A stretch of 64,000 nucleotides of DNA. Source: Zelopaecilomyces penicillatus (Eukaryota; Ascomycota; Sordariomycetes; Hypocreales; Pseudodiploosporaceae). Numbering within the stretch: the stretch's first letter is position 1; each line of letters opens with the position of its first letter. The notes beneath the pieces are model-generated. The model saw only the letters and a program-made list of their open reading frames with translations, did not search any database and was not told where the DNA came from. Made by a program: the position numbers and the translations under genes. Shown here one piece after another: positions 33,681 to 45,266 of this stretch. The DNA lies in assembly GCA_005765155.1 (NCBI GenBank), contig VCCP01000005.1, positions 1,612,001-1,676,000 on the forward strand, given 5' to 3'.

Positions 33681-36001
33681 ATGGATGGAGAACGAGCATA
33701 TGGCCGGCGACCTGTGGCAGGTGTAGCAGGCGCAAGCTCAGGTGCCGATGCGGATGTCGCCAATATCGCTGTCCAGGAGGATTTTGGCTTTGACTTTTGC
33801 TCAAGCCAGCCCTCGACTCCCACTGGCGCTGCTGCATCATCGTCATCAGAACCACCATCCACCTCGTCTCAGCAACACCACAACCACCACCATAACCACA
33901 ACCACAGTCACAACCAAAACCATAACCACCAAGCACTGCCTTATATCCCAACCCTGGCAGTCACTTCATCTGCAAACTACGGTCGTTTCGACGCCGAGAA
34001 CGAGAGCAGCCTGGAACTACTCACCAGTGTGCCCGACGATGGCCCGTTGAGACGCCGATTCAGGCTTCCTACTTCCACAACCACCACGACTACCTTCGCC
34101 ATGTCTCCAGCGAGCCACGATAGCATCAGCGCCAAAGCCTGTATGGAAACTACTCAAGGTAAATTCCCAAAGCCCCCCCCACCCATTTTTTTCTTCACTC
34201 CAATCGGTGGCATACCATCTCTTGGCCATTATGATTGTCATCATGCATTCGTGAATTATCGGATGCTAGCCTCCGTCCGATCTTCTACCACTGACCCTAG
34301 TGTGGAACAAGGGGCAATTTTCCCATGCGTATTGCCAAACACTGTTAGATTCAATAGCTAATAAGATTTCTTAATGCAGGCATCGTCCCTGATACATTCT
34401 TACATCAGGCCAGCGTAGCGCAGCAGCAGCATCAATATCGTGCCGGCTCCCGCATCGCATCACTCCTGACCATCCCCCCGGAACTTGCTGATGCCATTCT
34501 CTCCTATCTTTCTCCCTACGATCTCACCACTGTGGCCTCCACCTGTCATGCATTGCGCAAGCTTGCTCTCTCCGACTTTCATTGGCACCGTTGCGTCCAG
34601 CAAAATGTACCTAGTCTGACACTGTCTACCCCAGGGCCTTGCTCAAATTATCGTGAGCTGTACGCCGCCCACGACCGGCTGTGGTTCCTGCCCAAATACA
34701 AGCTCTGGTTCTGTGACCGCGACTTGACTGGCAAGTTGATTTTGGTGCGCTACGACCCGCGACGAGGATGCATTGAGGGTTATCAGTTGGTGGCCGTCAG
34801 CAACCGGACTACGTTTGAGCATTGGCCGGCAGACCAAGAAGTGATTATCCACGGCTTTGAGCCCCAGGTTAAGCTCCATCTCGACAAGCCGGTGGTACAG
34901 TTCCGAGTTCAGGACAGGCAGGAGGATGGGGGCTTCTCTCGCCGACCCGGTGCTAACCGCTTTTCCGATGAAATTCCCATGGCGCTCGAGTCGCGCGCCG
35001 GTGGCATGTTTAGCAACTTTCTCTTGACGCGGCCACTAGACCCTGAAGAGGCTGATAGACGACTCGCTACCGACTATCCGTACGAGAACGTCTGGCCGCC
35101 GCCAGTCATACCAGCACGCCACCACGTGTCCGGGGCTCGGTCCGGCCAAGCTGTCATAGACCTGTCGCCAAACGATCGACCTCAATGCCGGCCCCAAATC
35201 TCAGACCAGACCTTCCGGATTCGGCAATGGATGGAGTTGCCCGGCACACCAGCTCCACCTGTGCTTATGGGGCAAGCGGGCAGCTTTGCCGGCACGGTTC
35301 AAGTCGTGGCTGGCGCGGATGGACAGGCAGATGGCCCCCTGGGAGCTGGGACAGTGGGCGTCCATATCGGCGAGGAAATCATTACATACTCTACTCTTGA
35401 CCCGGTCCTCTACACGCCAACGCCCACCAAGCCTTGGAGGGGAATATGGGTCGGCGACTATAGCGGACACGGTTGCGAGTTTCTGCTGATCAATCAGCCC
35501 GACGACCCTCCCGCGTCTGATGTGGAGCTGGGACTCATTCGACAGGAAGCAGAAACAGACGTGGCTTGGGAACAGAGGAGGAAGGAGGCTAGAATGTATC
35601 GAGGGCGGCTAGAGGCGATCAAATTGACGGGCGACCCTAATGTGCCACGAGGAGAGTACACCTTTGTCGCCGATGATCTTGGGCCCGACGGCTATGTTGG
35701 CGTAGCTACTGACGCACCGTTTTCAGGAGCGAGGGTGGTGCAAAGCAAAGGTCATGTAGCCGCCACAGGCTTTGTCAGGGGTATGTTCCTTCCTCTTTTT
35801 CCTTTTGCGTTTGTTGCTAGTTTTCATCAACTCTGCCCTCCGTCTCATTGAACTCATACTAACCAAGCTTTGCCCACAGACAAGTTTATAGAGAGCCAAC
35901 TCATACTCATCAGCTCCAATAGGCTGGCTCAGTACTGGGTCGGCTTCGGGCACATTAGCTTCTTTGAGAGGGTGGAGATTGACCAGCTCCTATCGCCATG
36001 A
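33681..36001 (+). CDS. F-box protein, FBXO31-like substrate domain
   Basis: Three exons: 33681..34158, 34380..35780 and 35880..36001, 666 residues. The first 159 residues are disordered and contain a His/Asn tract (HHNHHHNHNHSHNQNHNHQ). The F-box is at about 187-232 (LLTIPPELADAILSYLSPYD, then LTTVASTCHALRKLA, HWHRCVQQN). The large C-terminal domain contains PWRGIWVGDYSGHGCEFLL, AIKLTGDPNVPRGEYTFVADD, GHVAATGFVRDKF, SQLILISSNRLAQYW and HISFFERVEIDQLL, the pattern of the FBXO31 beta-barrel domain. It should bridge Skp1 in an SCF ubiquitin ligase to substrates. Human FBXO31 binds cyclin D1 and, as reported more recently, proteins ending in a C-terminal amide; whether this fungal protein shares that pocket is inference. 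The first intron is long (221 nt) and partly readable in frame. Confidence 0.85.
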
Positions 36002-36358
36002 CGGAAGCCTGGGAGTTTGGTACCTATAAGATAACATGACAAGCCGTCTTTTGATTTGCAGCCGTTTGATCGCATGTAAATGCGTTTTCTGATACCCATG
36101 ACTTTACATAGCGGAAATACAATTTCAATGTCCCGACCATTTAGGAGTGATAATTGGAAACACTTTGACTATCCCAACATCAAAACTTCATTTAGTGTTT
36201 GCTACTTGCTATAGTATGTTGGCAATTAAACCCCAGGCTGTTGACTAGCCAGATCAAAAAAAATCAACCTTTGCACCGGATTATATCCCCCGATTAAAGT
36301 CTTCCCATTCTCCTCAACTCTCTGTTGCTGCTAACAAGGCATAATATTCCATACTTGA
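36002..36358. other. Convergent intergenic spacer
   Basis: About 360 nt of AT-rich sequence between the F-box gene and the esterase gene; expected 3' UTRs only. Confidence 0.55.
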
Positions 36359-37632
36359 CTATAGACTGCTCCTCACGATAGACACGCCCACATAATCTCG
36401 TCCGAGGCTAATCAACGGAGTTTTCTTCCCACTAAACAGCAAGTCAAAAAACGCCACGAGGATGCCATTGAGTGTCGCATCCAACTGTCGAGGCTCGATG
36501 GTCCCTAGTTCACCCTGGATTGCTGCCATCACTTCCTCAGGCAGATTAAGGGTGCTGAGAAGCGTGAGGAGATCCTTGAATGCGCCGTGGGTGGTGTTTG
36601 CGATGCCGATTTCCATGCGTTGGCCTTTGAGTTGTGGCCAGAACTGGTTCCAAGTTGGGTCTTCGGTGCTGTGGCCTTTTCTGCCAGCGAGTATGATGGG
36701 TTTGGTGATGGTGATGGGGTTAGTGCTGTTGAGGAGGAGGGGTTCTGTGATTTGGCCGTCCAGGTTGAGGCCTCCGAGTATGCGAGTGTCAGCGTGGGCG
36801 ACGGCGACGGCGGTGCAGCCGCCAAAGGAGTGGCCGTAGGCGGCGAGCTTTTTGTAGTTGATGGCGCCCGGGTAGTCGGCGAGCAGAGCGTTGATGATGC
36901 TGGGTTTGTGGAGTTGGTTGAGGATGAATGAGATGTCGTCTGTGCGAATCTTGATTTGATGGGTCTTAGCTGTGAAACTGGTACCAAGGGATATGGATGG
37001 ATGATGGGGTGGGGGGTTACCTTGATTAGTTTTGCGAGCACGCCTGGCTCAGTAGGGTCAATATCGACGCCGGTAACGACTGTTCCGTCGGGAAACTCGA
37101 CCGCAGGAGCTTCGAAGGAGTGGTCGACACTGACGACGATGTAGCCGTGGCTAGCTAGAGATCTAGCCATAGCGCCGTACATTAGTCTCGACTCTGCGAG
37201 GCCAGGGCTAAAAACAATGAGAGGGTACTGTTTCTTTGCTTTCCCATTTCCACAAGAAGAAAGCTTAGACAGGTCGCAAAACTCCATCTCAAATTGCTCA
37301 TATAGTGTGCTTGGCAGCCCAACCTGTGCGGCTTGCTCGCCGTAGGAAGCAGCCACAGGGGGTGTCATGTAGGACACGACTTTCTGTACTGGGCATGACG
37401 ACGATGGAGAAGATGAACGCCGAGGGCGTTGTGCTAGTTCCACGGGAAGGTACATGGAGGTGAGGAGGCGGCGGGCTTTGGAGGTTCCTGTTGGGTCGAG
37501 CGGATCGGGTCTGCTGGTGTCCGTGAGGGGATGGACTTTGAGCGCGACAGCATAGGGTCCAGAAGGGCCGGGGACGAGGGTTGCGGTGGTTATGGAGGCG
37601 AAGAGAAGTGAAAGGGGGGCGAGGAGATGCAT
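36359..37632 (-). CDS. Secreted esterase of the PAF-acetylhydrolase-like alpha/beta hydrolase group
   Basis: Two exons, 37632..37021 and 36949..36359; 400 residues. A clear signal peptide opens the protein (MHLLAPLSLLFASITTATL). The body shows YPLIVFSPGLAESRLMYGA (oxyanion region) and ASHGYIVVSVDHS before the intron, then KIRTDDISFILNQL, the nucleophile elbow YGHSFGGC (Ser245), LNLDGQI (Asp268) and NTTHGAF (His325). This spacing matches plasma/cytosolic PAF-acetylhydrolase-like enzymes. The intron (37020..36950) must end in AAG: the only in-frame acceptors are AAG before ATTCGC or an earlier AAG that adds four residues. A secreted lipase or esterase acting on short or oxidised acyl groups is likely; the natural substrate is unknown. 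It converges on the F-box gene. Confidence 0.88.
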
Positions 37633-38896
37633 AGTTTGAGTGTTGTTGTGTTCTCTTATTCCGATAAAAATGGGAATCCGAATGACAGGTTGTCAGAATT
37701 GATTGGGGGGGTTGGGTTTGGGTAGAAGTGGGAGAGGTTTTGTCTGTTAACTATTGTAATGCTGATGGCTGATATAAAATGGTCATGAAAGGAAGGAAAG
37801 GCCATATATATAGTGAGTCTTGAGAAAATCATGCTCAAACTATTGTGCTCTCTAATAATTCATGATGGCTCATCATACTGTGTGTGGCCCGCTGTCAGCC
37901 TCACCTCACAGACCTTGCCTATTCTGTACACGATGCTGCGAAATATTAAAAACTCTAGGCGGCACGAATGCTTACAAAAATCAGATCAAGAATTCAATGA
38001 AAGTGTGGAGAAATTACGCAACAATATTTAGGAACTAGATTGCCTATGTGTCGTCCGTACTTCCCACCCAAACCCACAGCTTGTGAAGCTTGGAGCTTTG
38101 GCCGTGTAAGCTCTCGCGAGATGATTGCCTATTTGGGAATAGACCTATTTGGATGCGGCGTCATCCCGACGGGCCCGAACCGGTGGAGGTTGCAGGTGTG
38201 GCCCCACAATATGGATCCCCGCCGTATTCGGAGCCGACCAGGGGGTTCAGAATCACCCTCCCCTCTTTTTCTCTCATCAAATCAGCCTTTGGTTTTGTAA
38301 TTGAATCAGAAATGTGTACCTATAATAACATACCCTTGCTAATTGCACCGTGTGTCACCGCCTTAAGCTTTCCGTGAGGTTGACTTTGTTCCTCTTTGCT
38401 CTTCTCTTAATCCGGGCGCACGTTTTGCTTGCTTTGACACATCTAGCGTTGGCTGCTACCGACCCAACGGAGTTACATTTTTGGTGCAGAGCCTCATTAA
38501 ACGCGTGGTTTTGACACAGAAGTACCAGCAAACTTAGACTCCAAGGCCCTGTCTAAGTCTATTTTGTCCGACTGAGCCTCTTGTGATTCACATGCTGCGG
38601 CCCAGCTGCGATGTCAGCATCTACTGTTGGTGTTTGGTATTGATAGTGGCTACCTTATTTCGCGTCATAGAAGATCAATTTATTAGCCCCGTTTTGAGGT
38701 TATCTGACTTAAGACACGATTAAATATCTGTTTTATCACTGCTTAAGTGAAGTAGCTTCATGGCCGTCAATCTTGGAATTACCGACCCTTCTCATCGACG
38801 GCATATGACATCACAGGGGTACTGACACCTCAACAACAACCACACCATACAACAAACACATCAGTTTCTGGTCTATTCAGTTTCCGCTAGTTCAAA
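37633..38896. other. Divergent intergenic region
   Basis: About 1.26 kb between the esterase (minus) and the Zn2Cys6 regulator (plus). A TATATATA stretch at about 37804-37811 lies some 170 nt upstream of the esterase ATG. No other gene seen. Confidence 0.55.
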
Positions 38897-40861
38897 ATGA
38901 AAGCCGGTCCCTTTGATAGCCGGAAGAAACGAGCGCGCTGCAAGGCGTGCTGCATTAGCCACCTTAAGGTTTGAACCCCTGCCACACACACACACGCACA
39001 CGCACACGCACACGCAACATGCCTTGAATTCTACATTTTTACCCAAAGAGACTGACGAGAAGTGGATTATAACTCTATCTAGTGCTCCGGGGAAACAGTG
39101 TGCTCCCAGTGTGAGCGTCGACGACTCACATGCACGTATGAAGTAGAGCAAATTCGCCATTCCGTCATCTTGGTAGATAGGGGCAAACAAAAGACGGCTG
39201 CGGATTTCAGCATCTTTCAAGTGAATACTACCAACACCAAAGATGAAGCAAACGCGATTATAAATAAGAAGCAGAAGAAAAAGCATAAGCTGCAGAAAAG
39301 AACCACAACACCACCAGAGACACCCACCAGTACGCTGATAGCTTCACCATGCCGCCTCACAGATGACAGGCTCTACTACCTCTATTATTTTGATGTTTTC
39401 ACCTGCCGTAACAGCTTCACGGGGAGAGAGCACACATTAAGTTCCGATGTGAAGATGGTGTCTGGATCTCAGTCAGCTTCGCACCTTATGGATGCAATGA
39501 TGGCGCTAGGAGCTGTGCAGGCCGTCAAGCTCAATGCATCAGATATTCCCACTCGTCAGGGTCGGGGATGTTTATCCCAGGCGCTTGAGTTTTACTCCAA
39601 ATCGATACTTGGCTTACGAAATGCAATTAATCTTTTGAAATTGGATCAGCCGGAAGTGAGGAATGCCATTCTCTGGACTACATTGCTCCTCGGAATCTTT
39701 GAGGTATGTTGACGCTCTTAATACATTCAAATGTATTACCCCCTTGGAGGAGTATCCTAGTCTTTTTATCTCCTTTAGCCAATGATTTCTGTATCTCATC
39801 CATTCTTTTATAACGCTCTTCTAAAACATATTGTCACAGCTAATAAACGACGTCACTGGCTATGGATGGCAGCAGCACATGATCCACGGGACCGCAAAGG
39901 CTCTCGAGGCCAGTGGGCCTTTAAGCTTCCAGTCAGGACCCAGCAAGAGGTTCCTAATGCAGGCGAGAGTCTTCGAAGTAGCTCGGACTATACTGTTCAA
40001 CGAGCTTTCGCTACTAACGCGGCCGGAGTGGCAGGATCTCTTTAGGGTGATGTGGGCCAAGGATGAAGGTTGTAATTGGCATCCTCTAGATTCACTGCTA
40101 GATATCATGGTTATGTGTTCCAGGCTACGAGTTCGGTAAGCTTTTCCCATTGAGGGGTCACTGGGAGATCCAGTTGTTATTGATTCTATCAACCTAATGT
40201 TATAATACAGTCAAAAAGCTGACCTTTTTGGAACAGCACCTCTTCGTTTATAGATGACCAAGAGCAAACCCTTGATAAAATCGCCACTATAACATCCGTC
40301 CAACTACAGGAAGCCCAGGCCATAACCACAACCGGATTCGCACTTCGAGAAGCCCTCCTCCAATGGCACCTTGCCTACGCATCATCAGAACCCGCAGCCG
40401 AACTCAACACGCCATCACAGACATCGGAAGTATCATCACCAGCATTATCTACCCACCGGAACAGTAGTAGTATCACAGACGAGGACCACGAAGACGGGAG
40501 CATGCTACTCGCTCGTATATTCTTCGCAGCAATCAGTATCTATCTCTCCGGCATCTACGATTGGGAAATCAGCCACTGGCAGCGACTGGGATTTGCAACA
40601 CCCACGTTGGATGAGCAGACAGCCCAGATGCATAACAGCAATATCTTGAAACTGACGGCTATAGCTCTTGATAGGACCAGCATCTCGCCGTTGCTTTTAT
40701 TGTTCCCGTTGAGAATCTCGGGCGCTAGGTCGAGAAGGCAGTGGCAGCGTGACTGGATCTGTACGTCGTTGGATCAAATTAGCGGTAGCTTTTCTGCAGC
40801 ACATGCTATCAAAGAAGATCTTAGCCAGGTATGGCAGATGATCAGTTTAGACGAGGAATAG
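38897..40861 (+). CDS. Zn2Cys6 fungal transcription factor
   Basis: Four exons: 38897..38968, 39083..39703, 39840..40135 and 40237..40861; 537 residues. The binuclear zinc cluster has Cys15, Cys18, Cys25, Cys31, Cys34 and Cys41 (C-x2-C-x6-C-x5-C-x2-C-x6-C), preceded by a basic RKKRAR run. The first intron falls between Lys24 and Cys25 and contains a CA dinucleotide repeat. A Lys-rich linker follows, then a helical regulatory domain with LYYLYYFDVFTC, MDAMMALGAVQAVK and ALEFYSKSILGLRNAI, which resembles the Fungal_trans_2 type. A Ser-rich acidic segment (about residues 390-420) separates the last two helical blocks. It is a nuclear DNA-binding regulator; no target can be assigned, although the divergent esterase is a possible neighbour target. 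Only a modest basic linker and no obvious leucine zipper are seen. Confidence 0.9.
38983..39016. repeat. CA/CACG microsatellite inside an intron
   Basis: A CA run with CG interruptions (CACACG units) occupies much of the first, 114-nt intron of the Zn2Cys6 gene, close to its 5' splice site. Confidence 0.85.
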
Positions 40862-41164
40862 GATACGAAGTTAAAAAATCCGAATAAATGTGATTCGTAC
40901 TAATTCGCTAAAAGAAGATTCGCTATCAAGTCCCAGTGTGCAAATAAAATTGGAAAAAATCATCCCTGCGTAATCCTGATACAAAGTAGGTAATGACTGC
41001 CCATAGCTTCCTTTTCCACACCATTAAGTGAAAAGCATCGGTATGCGATTAATGTACATTAAACGGTAGCCTCCACTACCGCATTTTCTCAAACCGTGTG
41101 AAAGAAGACCCAAGTAATAGAAACACCTAAGAAGTCTTTCATAGAATTTTCAGTCAACCAAAGC
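40862..41164. other. Convergent intergenic spacer
   Basis: About 300 nt between the Zn2Cys6 gene and the VIT-vWA gene; no feature beyond expected 3' UTRs. Confidence 0.55.
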
Positions 41165-44100
41165 TCATGTGATAGGTGCACTCTGGAGCTCAACAATCGA
41201 TGTCGCCGCAATCAATGCTTCCTTCCGATCATCCACAACATAGGCTATTTGCCTCACCTTCTTCTGAGCCACCTTTGTCATTGATTCGATAAGTTGCTTA
41301 TGGGCGCTCTTGTAGATGAAGCTCTGTGCCTTTCGGACCATGAGGGACCATAGGTCCTGGCAGATCGTAAACTGCTCTTCAATCAAGGCCACGATAGCTA
41401 TTGTCCGGCAGACATCCTTTGCAACCCCCCATCCCTTGAGACTATCCAAAACCGTCAAAAAGGAGGGGCCCACGGTTGACTTCAGGATCTCTGGGGATCC
41501 AAAGACAAATCTACCGTCATACATTTGGAAGGCGAGCAACTCCCGGACAAAACTCTCAGCTTCTAGCACCTCTGGGGTTTTGGCTGCACCTCCCACCCCA
41601 CGCAGCATGGATGTGGAACTGGGAGGGTTGAAAACAGGAGCTGAAGCCTCGTAGGTCGTGGCGATATTTCCCCAGTCGAGATCTGCGTCATTTTGAGAGA
41701 TATTTGAAGCCCCAAAGTCAGGGATAGCTGGCAGCGGTGCATTGATGTTTGCCGATGAGTCGCTAGAGCGAGGGCCAGCAGAGTACGGAACGCTAGAATC
41801 ATAGCTAGTGTTGCTGGGAAACCCTGACTGCTGAGAGTACGATTGGTAACTGTGTATGTTCTGGGCCGGCATCATTGGAGGATTCATGGGCGGGCTCATA
41901 GACACATTTGATACCGGCATCATTGGCGGGCTCATGGACGAGCTCACGGACCCGGTTGACGGCGGCATCTGGGCAAGCGAACTCATGACTGGGTCAATAG
42001 GTAAGTATTGACTGTACTGGCTGAGCGAACCGCTTCCATAATATTGAGGCGAACTCTGCGCAATTGTCGGCATCATTGGAGGCGGTGCCATATCTGAATG
42101 GGTGCTTGACACAGATGGAGGCATGGCGTAAGAACTTGGGTTATATTCGTTTCCTCTCACCGTTGCAAATCCAGATTGTGTTGATAGATTAGCTGAGGAC
42201 TCAGTCCCACTCCCACCAGTGCTGTTGAGAATTGGCATGCCCGTCGACCATAATGGAATTGGCGAAGCTGACCCTCGCTCACCCATCCCCCGTGGTCGAC
42301 GTAAATATTGACCACTAGGGCTACTTGAAGATGCTGCCGCTGCACCAGCGACAACGGGATCCGTTCCAGCTTGATATGGGTTAAAGGAGGTTGCCTGTGA
42401 GTATGGGCTCTGACTAGACGAGCCTATCGGCAAATCGGCAAACTTGTGTTTCTTTAAAAACTTGGACTCTGTTGCACCCCATGTTAGCATTTTATCAAAC
42501 ATATTCGACTTCAACGAGTGGGGCAAGGGAAGACTAACCTTTTTTGAGGCCAAAGACTCCTTTGGTTTTCTTGCTCGCATCATAAGTGCTTTGGTAAATG
42601 GACGATGGATCGGTGTTGTGCACAAATCTACGAGCACTGTAGACATTGATATTTGGGTCAACCCAACTCGCAGTCGAGTCCCAGTGAGCTGCGCCCGCTT
42701 CATTGGAAGTGTCGGGTACAACCTCAGGAGGGTCTCCTGCCACTGCAGCGGTGCTCAAATCGGTCATGGTGCGCGATCGATGTCCTGAATCCGACGGTGG
42801 CGTTCCTTCAGGGGTCGGATCGTTGTCTTGCAGGTCGCTGAAATCATCCTGATGATCTTGGTCACTATCACCCCTGCTATTACCGCCCTGATCACCAGTG
42901 CCGCTTGCTCCTCCCGAGGGATTGTTGCCAGGGTTCTCGAAATCGTCATCTGAATCACCATCTGTGTCATCATCCGGGAGGGGTATGGTATCCTCCATCT
43001 CAGAGTCAGAACTGTCGCTCTCAGTGTTGTCCTCACGGATCCTGCCGCCGGCCATCAATAGTCTCCCGGCATTTGCATTAGCGGGTCCACGAGGTCGCAG
43101 CAAAGCATCATCCGCGGCATCATCTGCTGCGGGTATCTCAATGTCGATATTCATCAATTCGGCGTCAACCTCTGCAATCGCCTCCTCTACAGCATAGAGA
43201 CTGGTCCACTTCGACACCAAGGACCACTTACATCCCAATCTGATGGCTTCTTCTCGAACGAGCCTATCGAGTCGTGAAGGATCTGCGTCAAAGGGCTGAT
43301 TGCGATGCAGCCAGCTTTCACCACGCTCCAGATCACCAAGTAGCGCGCGGACTGCCAACTTGTGGATGGTTGCATCCGGCAAATTGAGATGTTTGAGCTG
43401 TATTCGTTTGCTAACGTTGACCCCATTGGGGCCTCTAGCTTTGAGAACGATGGCCTCGAGCTCAGCGCATGGCCTATCCGATTCGAAGAGCCAAAACACT
43501 CTGTTGCGAAGGAAGGGACTGATGGTCGAAATATCGCTCGGTGACATCTTGTGTTTGGCAGGTGGGAGGTTGTTGAGTTCGTCATCGTCTCTTTGCCATT
43601 CTAGCTCCACTTGAATAGGTCCGATATGCCCAGCTATTGCGGCTTTGAGAATAGCGACAACTCGGTCTTCCCAGCCACCATCAGTAGCTGATGCTATAAC
43701 CTCTGCGTAGCCGCCACCAGCTTTGGCGATACCTTCAACCAGCTCATGCGAGACGTAATGACCAATCCCAAGTGAGAAAAACCGAATCATGCCCTCACTC
43801 ACAGTCCATCTCTCCTTGACATAGTTGATTGTTTCCTCAGGCGACCAAATCTGCCCATCCGTCAGAACAATGATGTCCATGGAATGATATCCCCCCCTAG
43901 CATTATAGATATTCTCAAGAGCGGGAAGAATATCCGTGCCGCCCATGTTAGCAGCAAACTCTGTGCGAACATAGAGGATGGCTTCTCTTTTGGACGCTTC
44001 GGTAAAGGGCTTGGATCGTGGCCACAGAGCTGTAAACGTGCTTCCAAAGCACCAGATATTGAAGGGTCGGTTTTCAGGGATACCATTGATGAAGAACATC

Positions 44101-45266
44101 ATGGCAGACTTGAGGCTTTCAATCTTGTCCGACATGGATCCCGAACGGTCTGCAACAAAGATGATCTCGCCATCGTGGGGCGAGTTTCTGGTACTTAGCA
44201 TAAAGTCAGATGGAAGAGTCAGCATGACTGCCTTATGATGATCCAATGTTGGATGTGCTTCGACACATGCGTGCGGGACAGCGGCATCCGCTGCGATTGA
44301 TGTGGTGATGGTGATGACAAGGTCCTTGTCAAGGCTTGTCCTGCCTTCTTCAAGCTGGACTGTAGCCATTTTCAGATTGGCTGCATCTTCATCACGGCGG
44401 ACAACAAAGTCGTTCCAGGTTTGGCAAGGTCTCTGGCCAGCCCCCCTCTGATATGTGATGTTGTGAGTGTCGCTGTTGACTGATATAAGCTCCTCGGTTG
44501 TAAGTACATCCACCTCAAGGCCAAGATAGTGGTTGTTATGTGCATCCATCCGAACCCCAGGGGGGAGGTCTCCATAGCGTGGTGCAATACATGTTGGTAT
44601 TGTCAGAGTGAAGACTTCACGGTTGCCTACCGCACTGTGCTTGAGTAGACACATGAATGTGAGTTCTGCTCGCATCTTGGTATGGGCAGGTATGTTGGCC
44701 AAGGTGGTGGTGAACACTTCAGCAGTCTGTTGTTCGACCAAACCGCCAGCGCGGCCCTGTCGAGCAACATTATCGAACTCTCTTCGAGCCTCTTCTTTAG
44801 CCTTCACTTTGCCACGTACGACTCTGTCAAGTCCAATGCGGCAACTGAAGTCGCTCACAGTGGCCTCGTGCGGCAAAGGAAACTGATAAACGCCTTGCTT
44901 GATGAATTCAGACTGGTTGTTAAACAGATGAACAACCTTGAATTTTGCACTGTCGTGAACAATAGAGACATTGACTGAGGTGGACAATGGGGTCAAGAAT
45001 CCCTCTCGTTGTGGTTCTGGCCGTGGCTGTGGGCGGCGATACCTGTTGTGTGGTTCAGGACGAAGCATGTCATCCCAGTCCCAATCGTCCGGATTTTGGT
45101 CGCGGTGTTGTTGTCCCCAGACCCGTGGAGCAAAATCGCCGTGGCCAGCATCGTCATGATGTGGCATATGCGCAACATGGGCTGCGAGGTGCCTGAAGTT
45201 TGGTGGAAGGGGTTCACGAGGATCGAACCGGATCCCCGGGAACATACCTAACGCAGCCACCGGCAT
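41165..45266 (-). CDS. VIT + von Willebrand A domain protein
   Basis: Two exons, 45266..42539 and 42468..41165, with a 70-nt intron; 1343 residues. After a proline/histidine-rich start, a VIT domain spans about 88-225 (VVHLFNNQSEFIKQGVYQFPLP, KVKAKEEARREFDNVARQG, QQTAEVFTTTLANIPA). A vWA domain follows from about 366: FVADRSGSMSDK holds the MIDAS DxSxS (Asp373, Ser375, Ser377), with GGTDI and VLTDGQIW supplying the remaining metal-site positions. An acidic Asp/Ser stretch comes next (near 735-830), then a long Ser/Pro/Met-rich disordered tail with repeated SPPMMP-like units and a final helical block of about 150 residues. The VIT-vWA pair resembles ITIH and PARP4 proteins, but there is no signal peptide and no PARP or BRCT domain, so it is probably intracellular. 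The function in fungi is not established. Confidence 0.9.
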
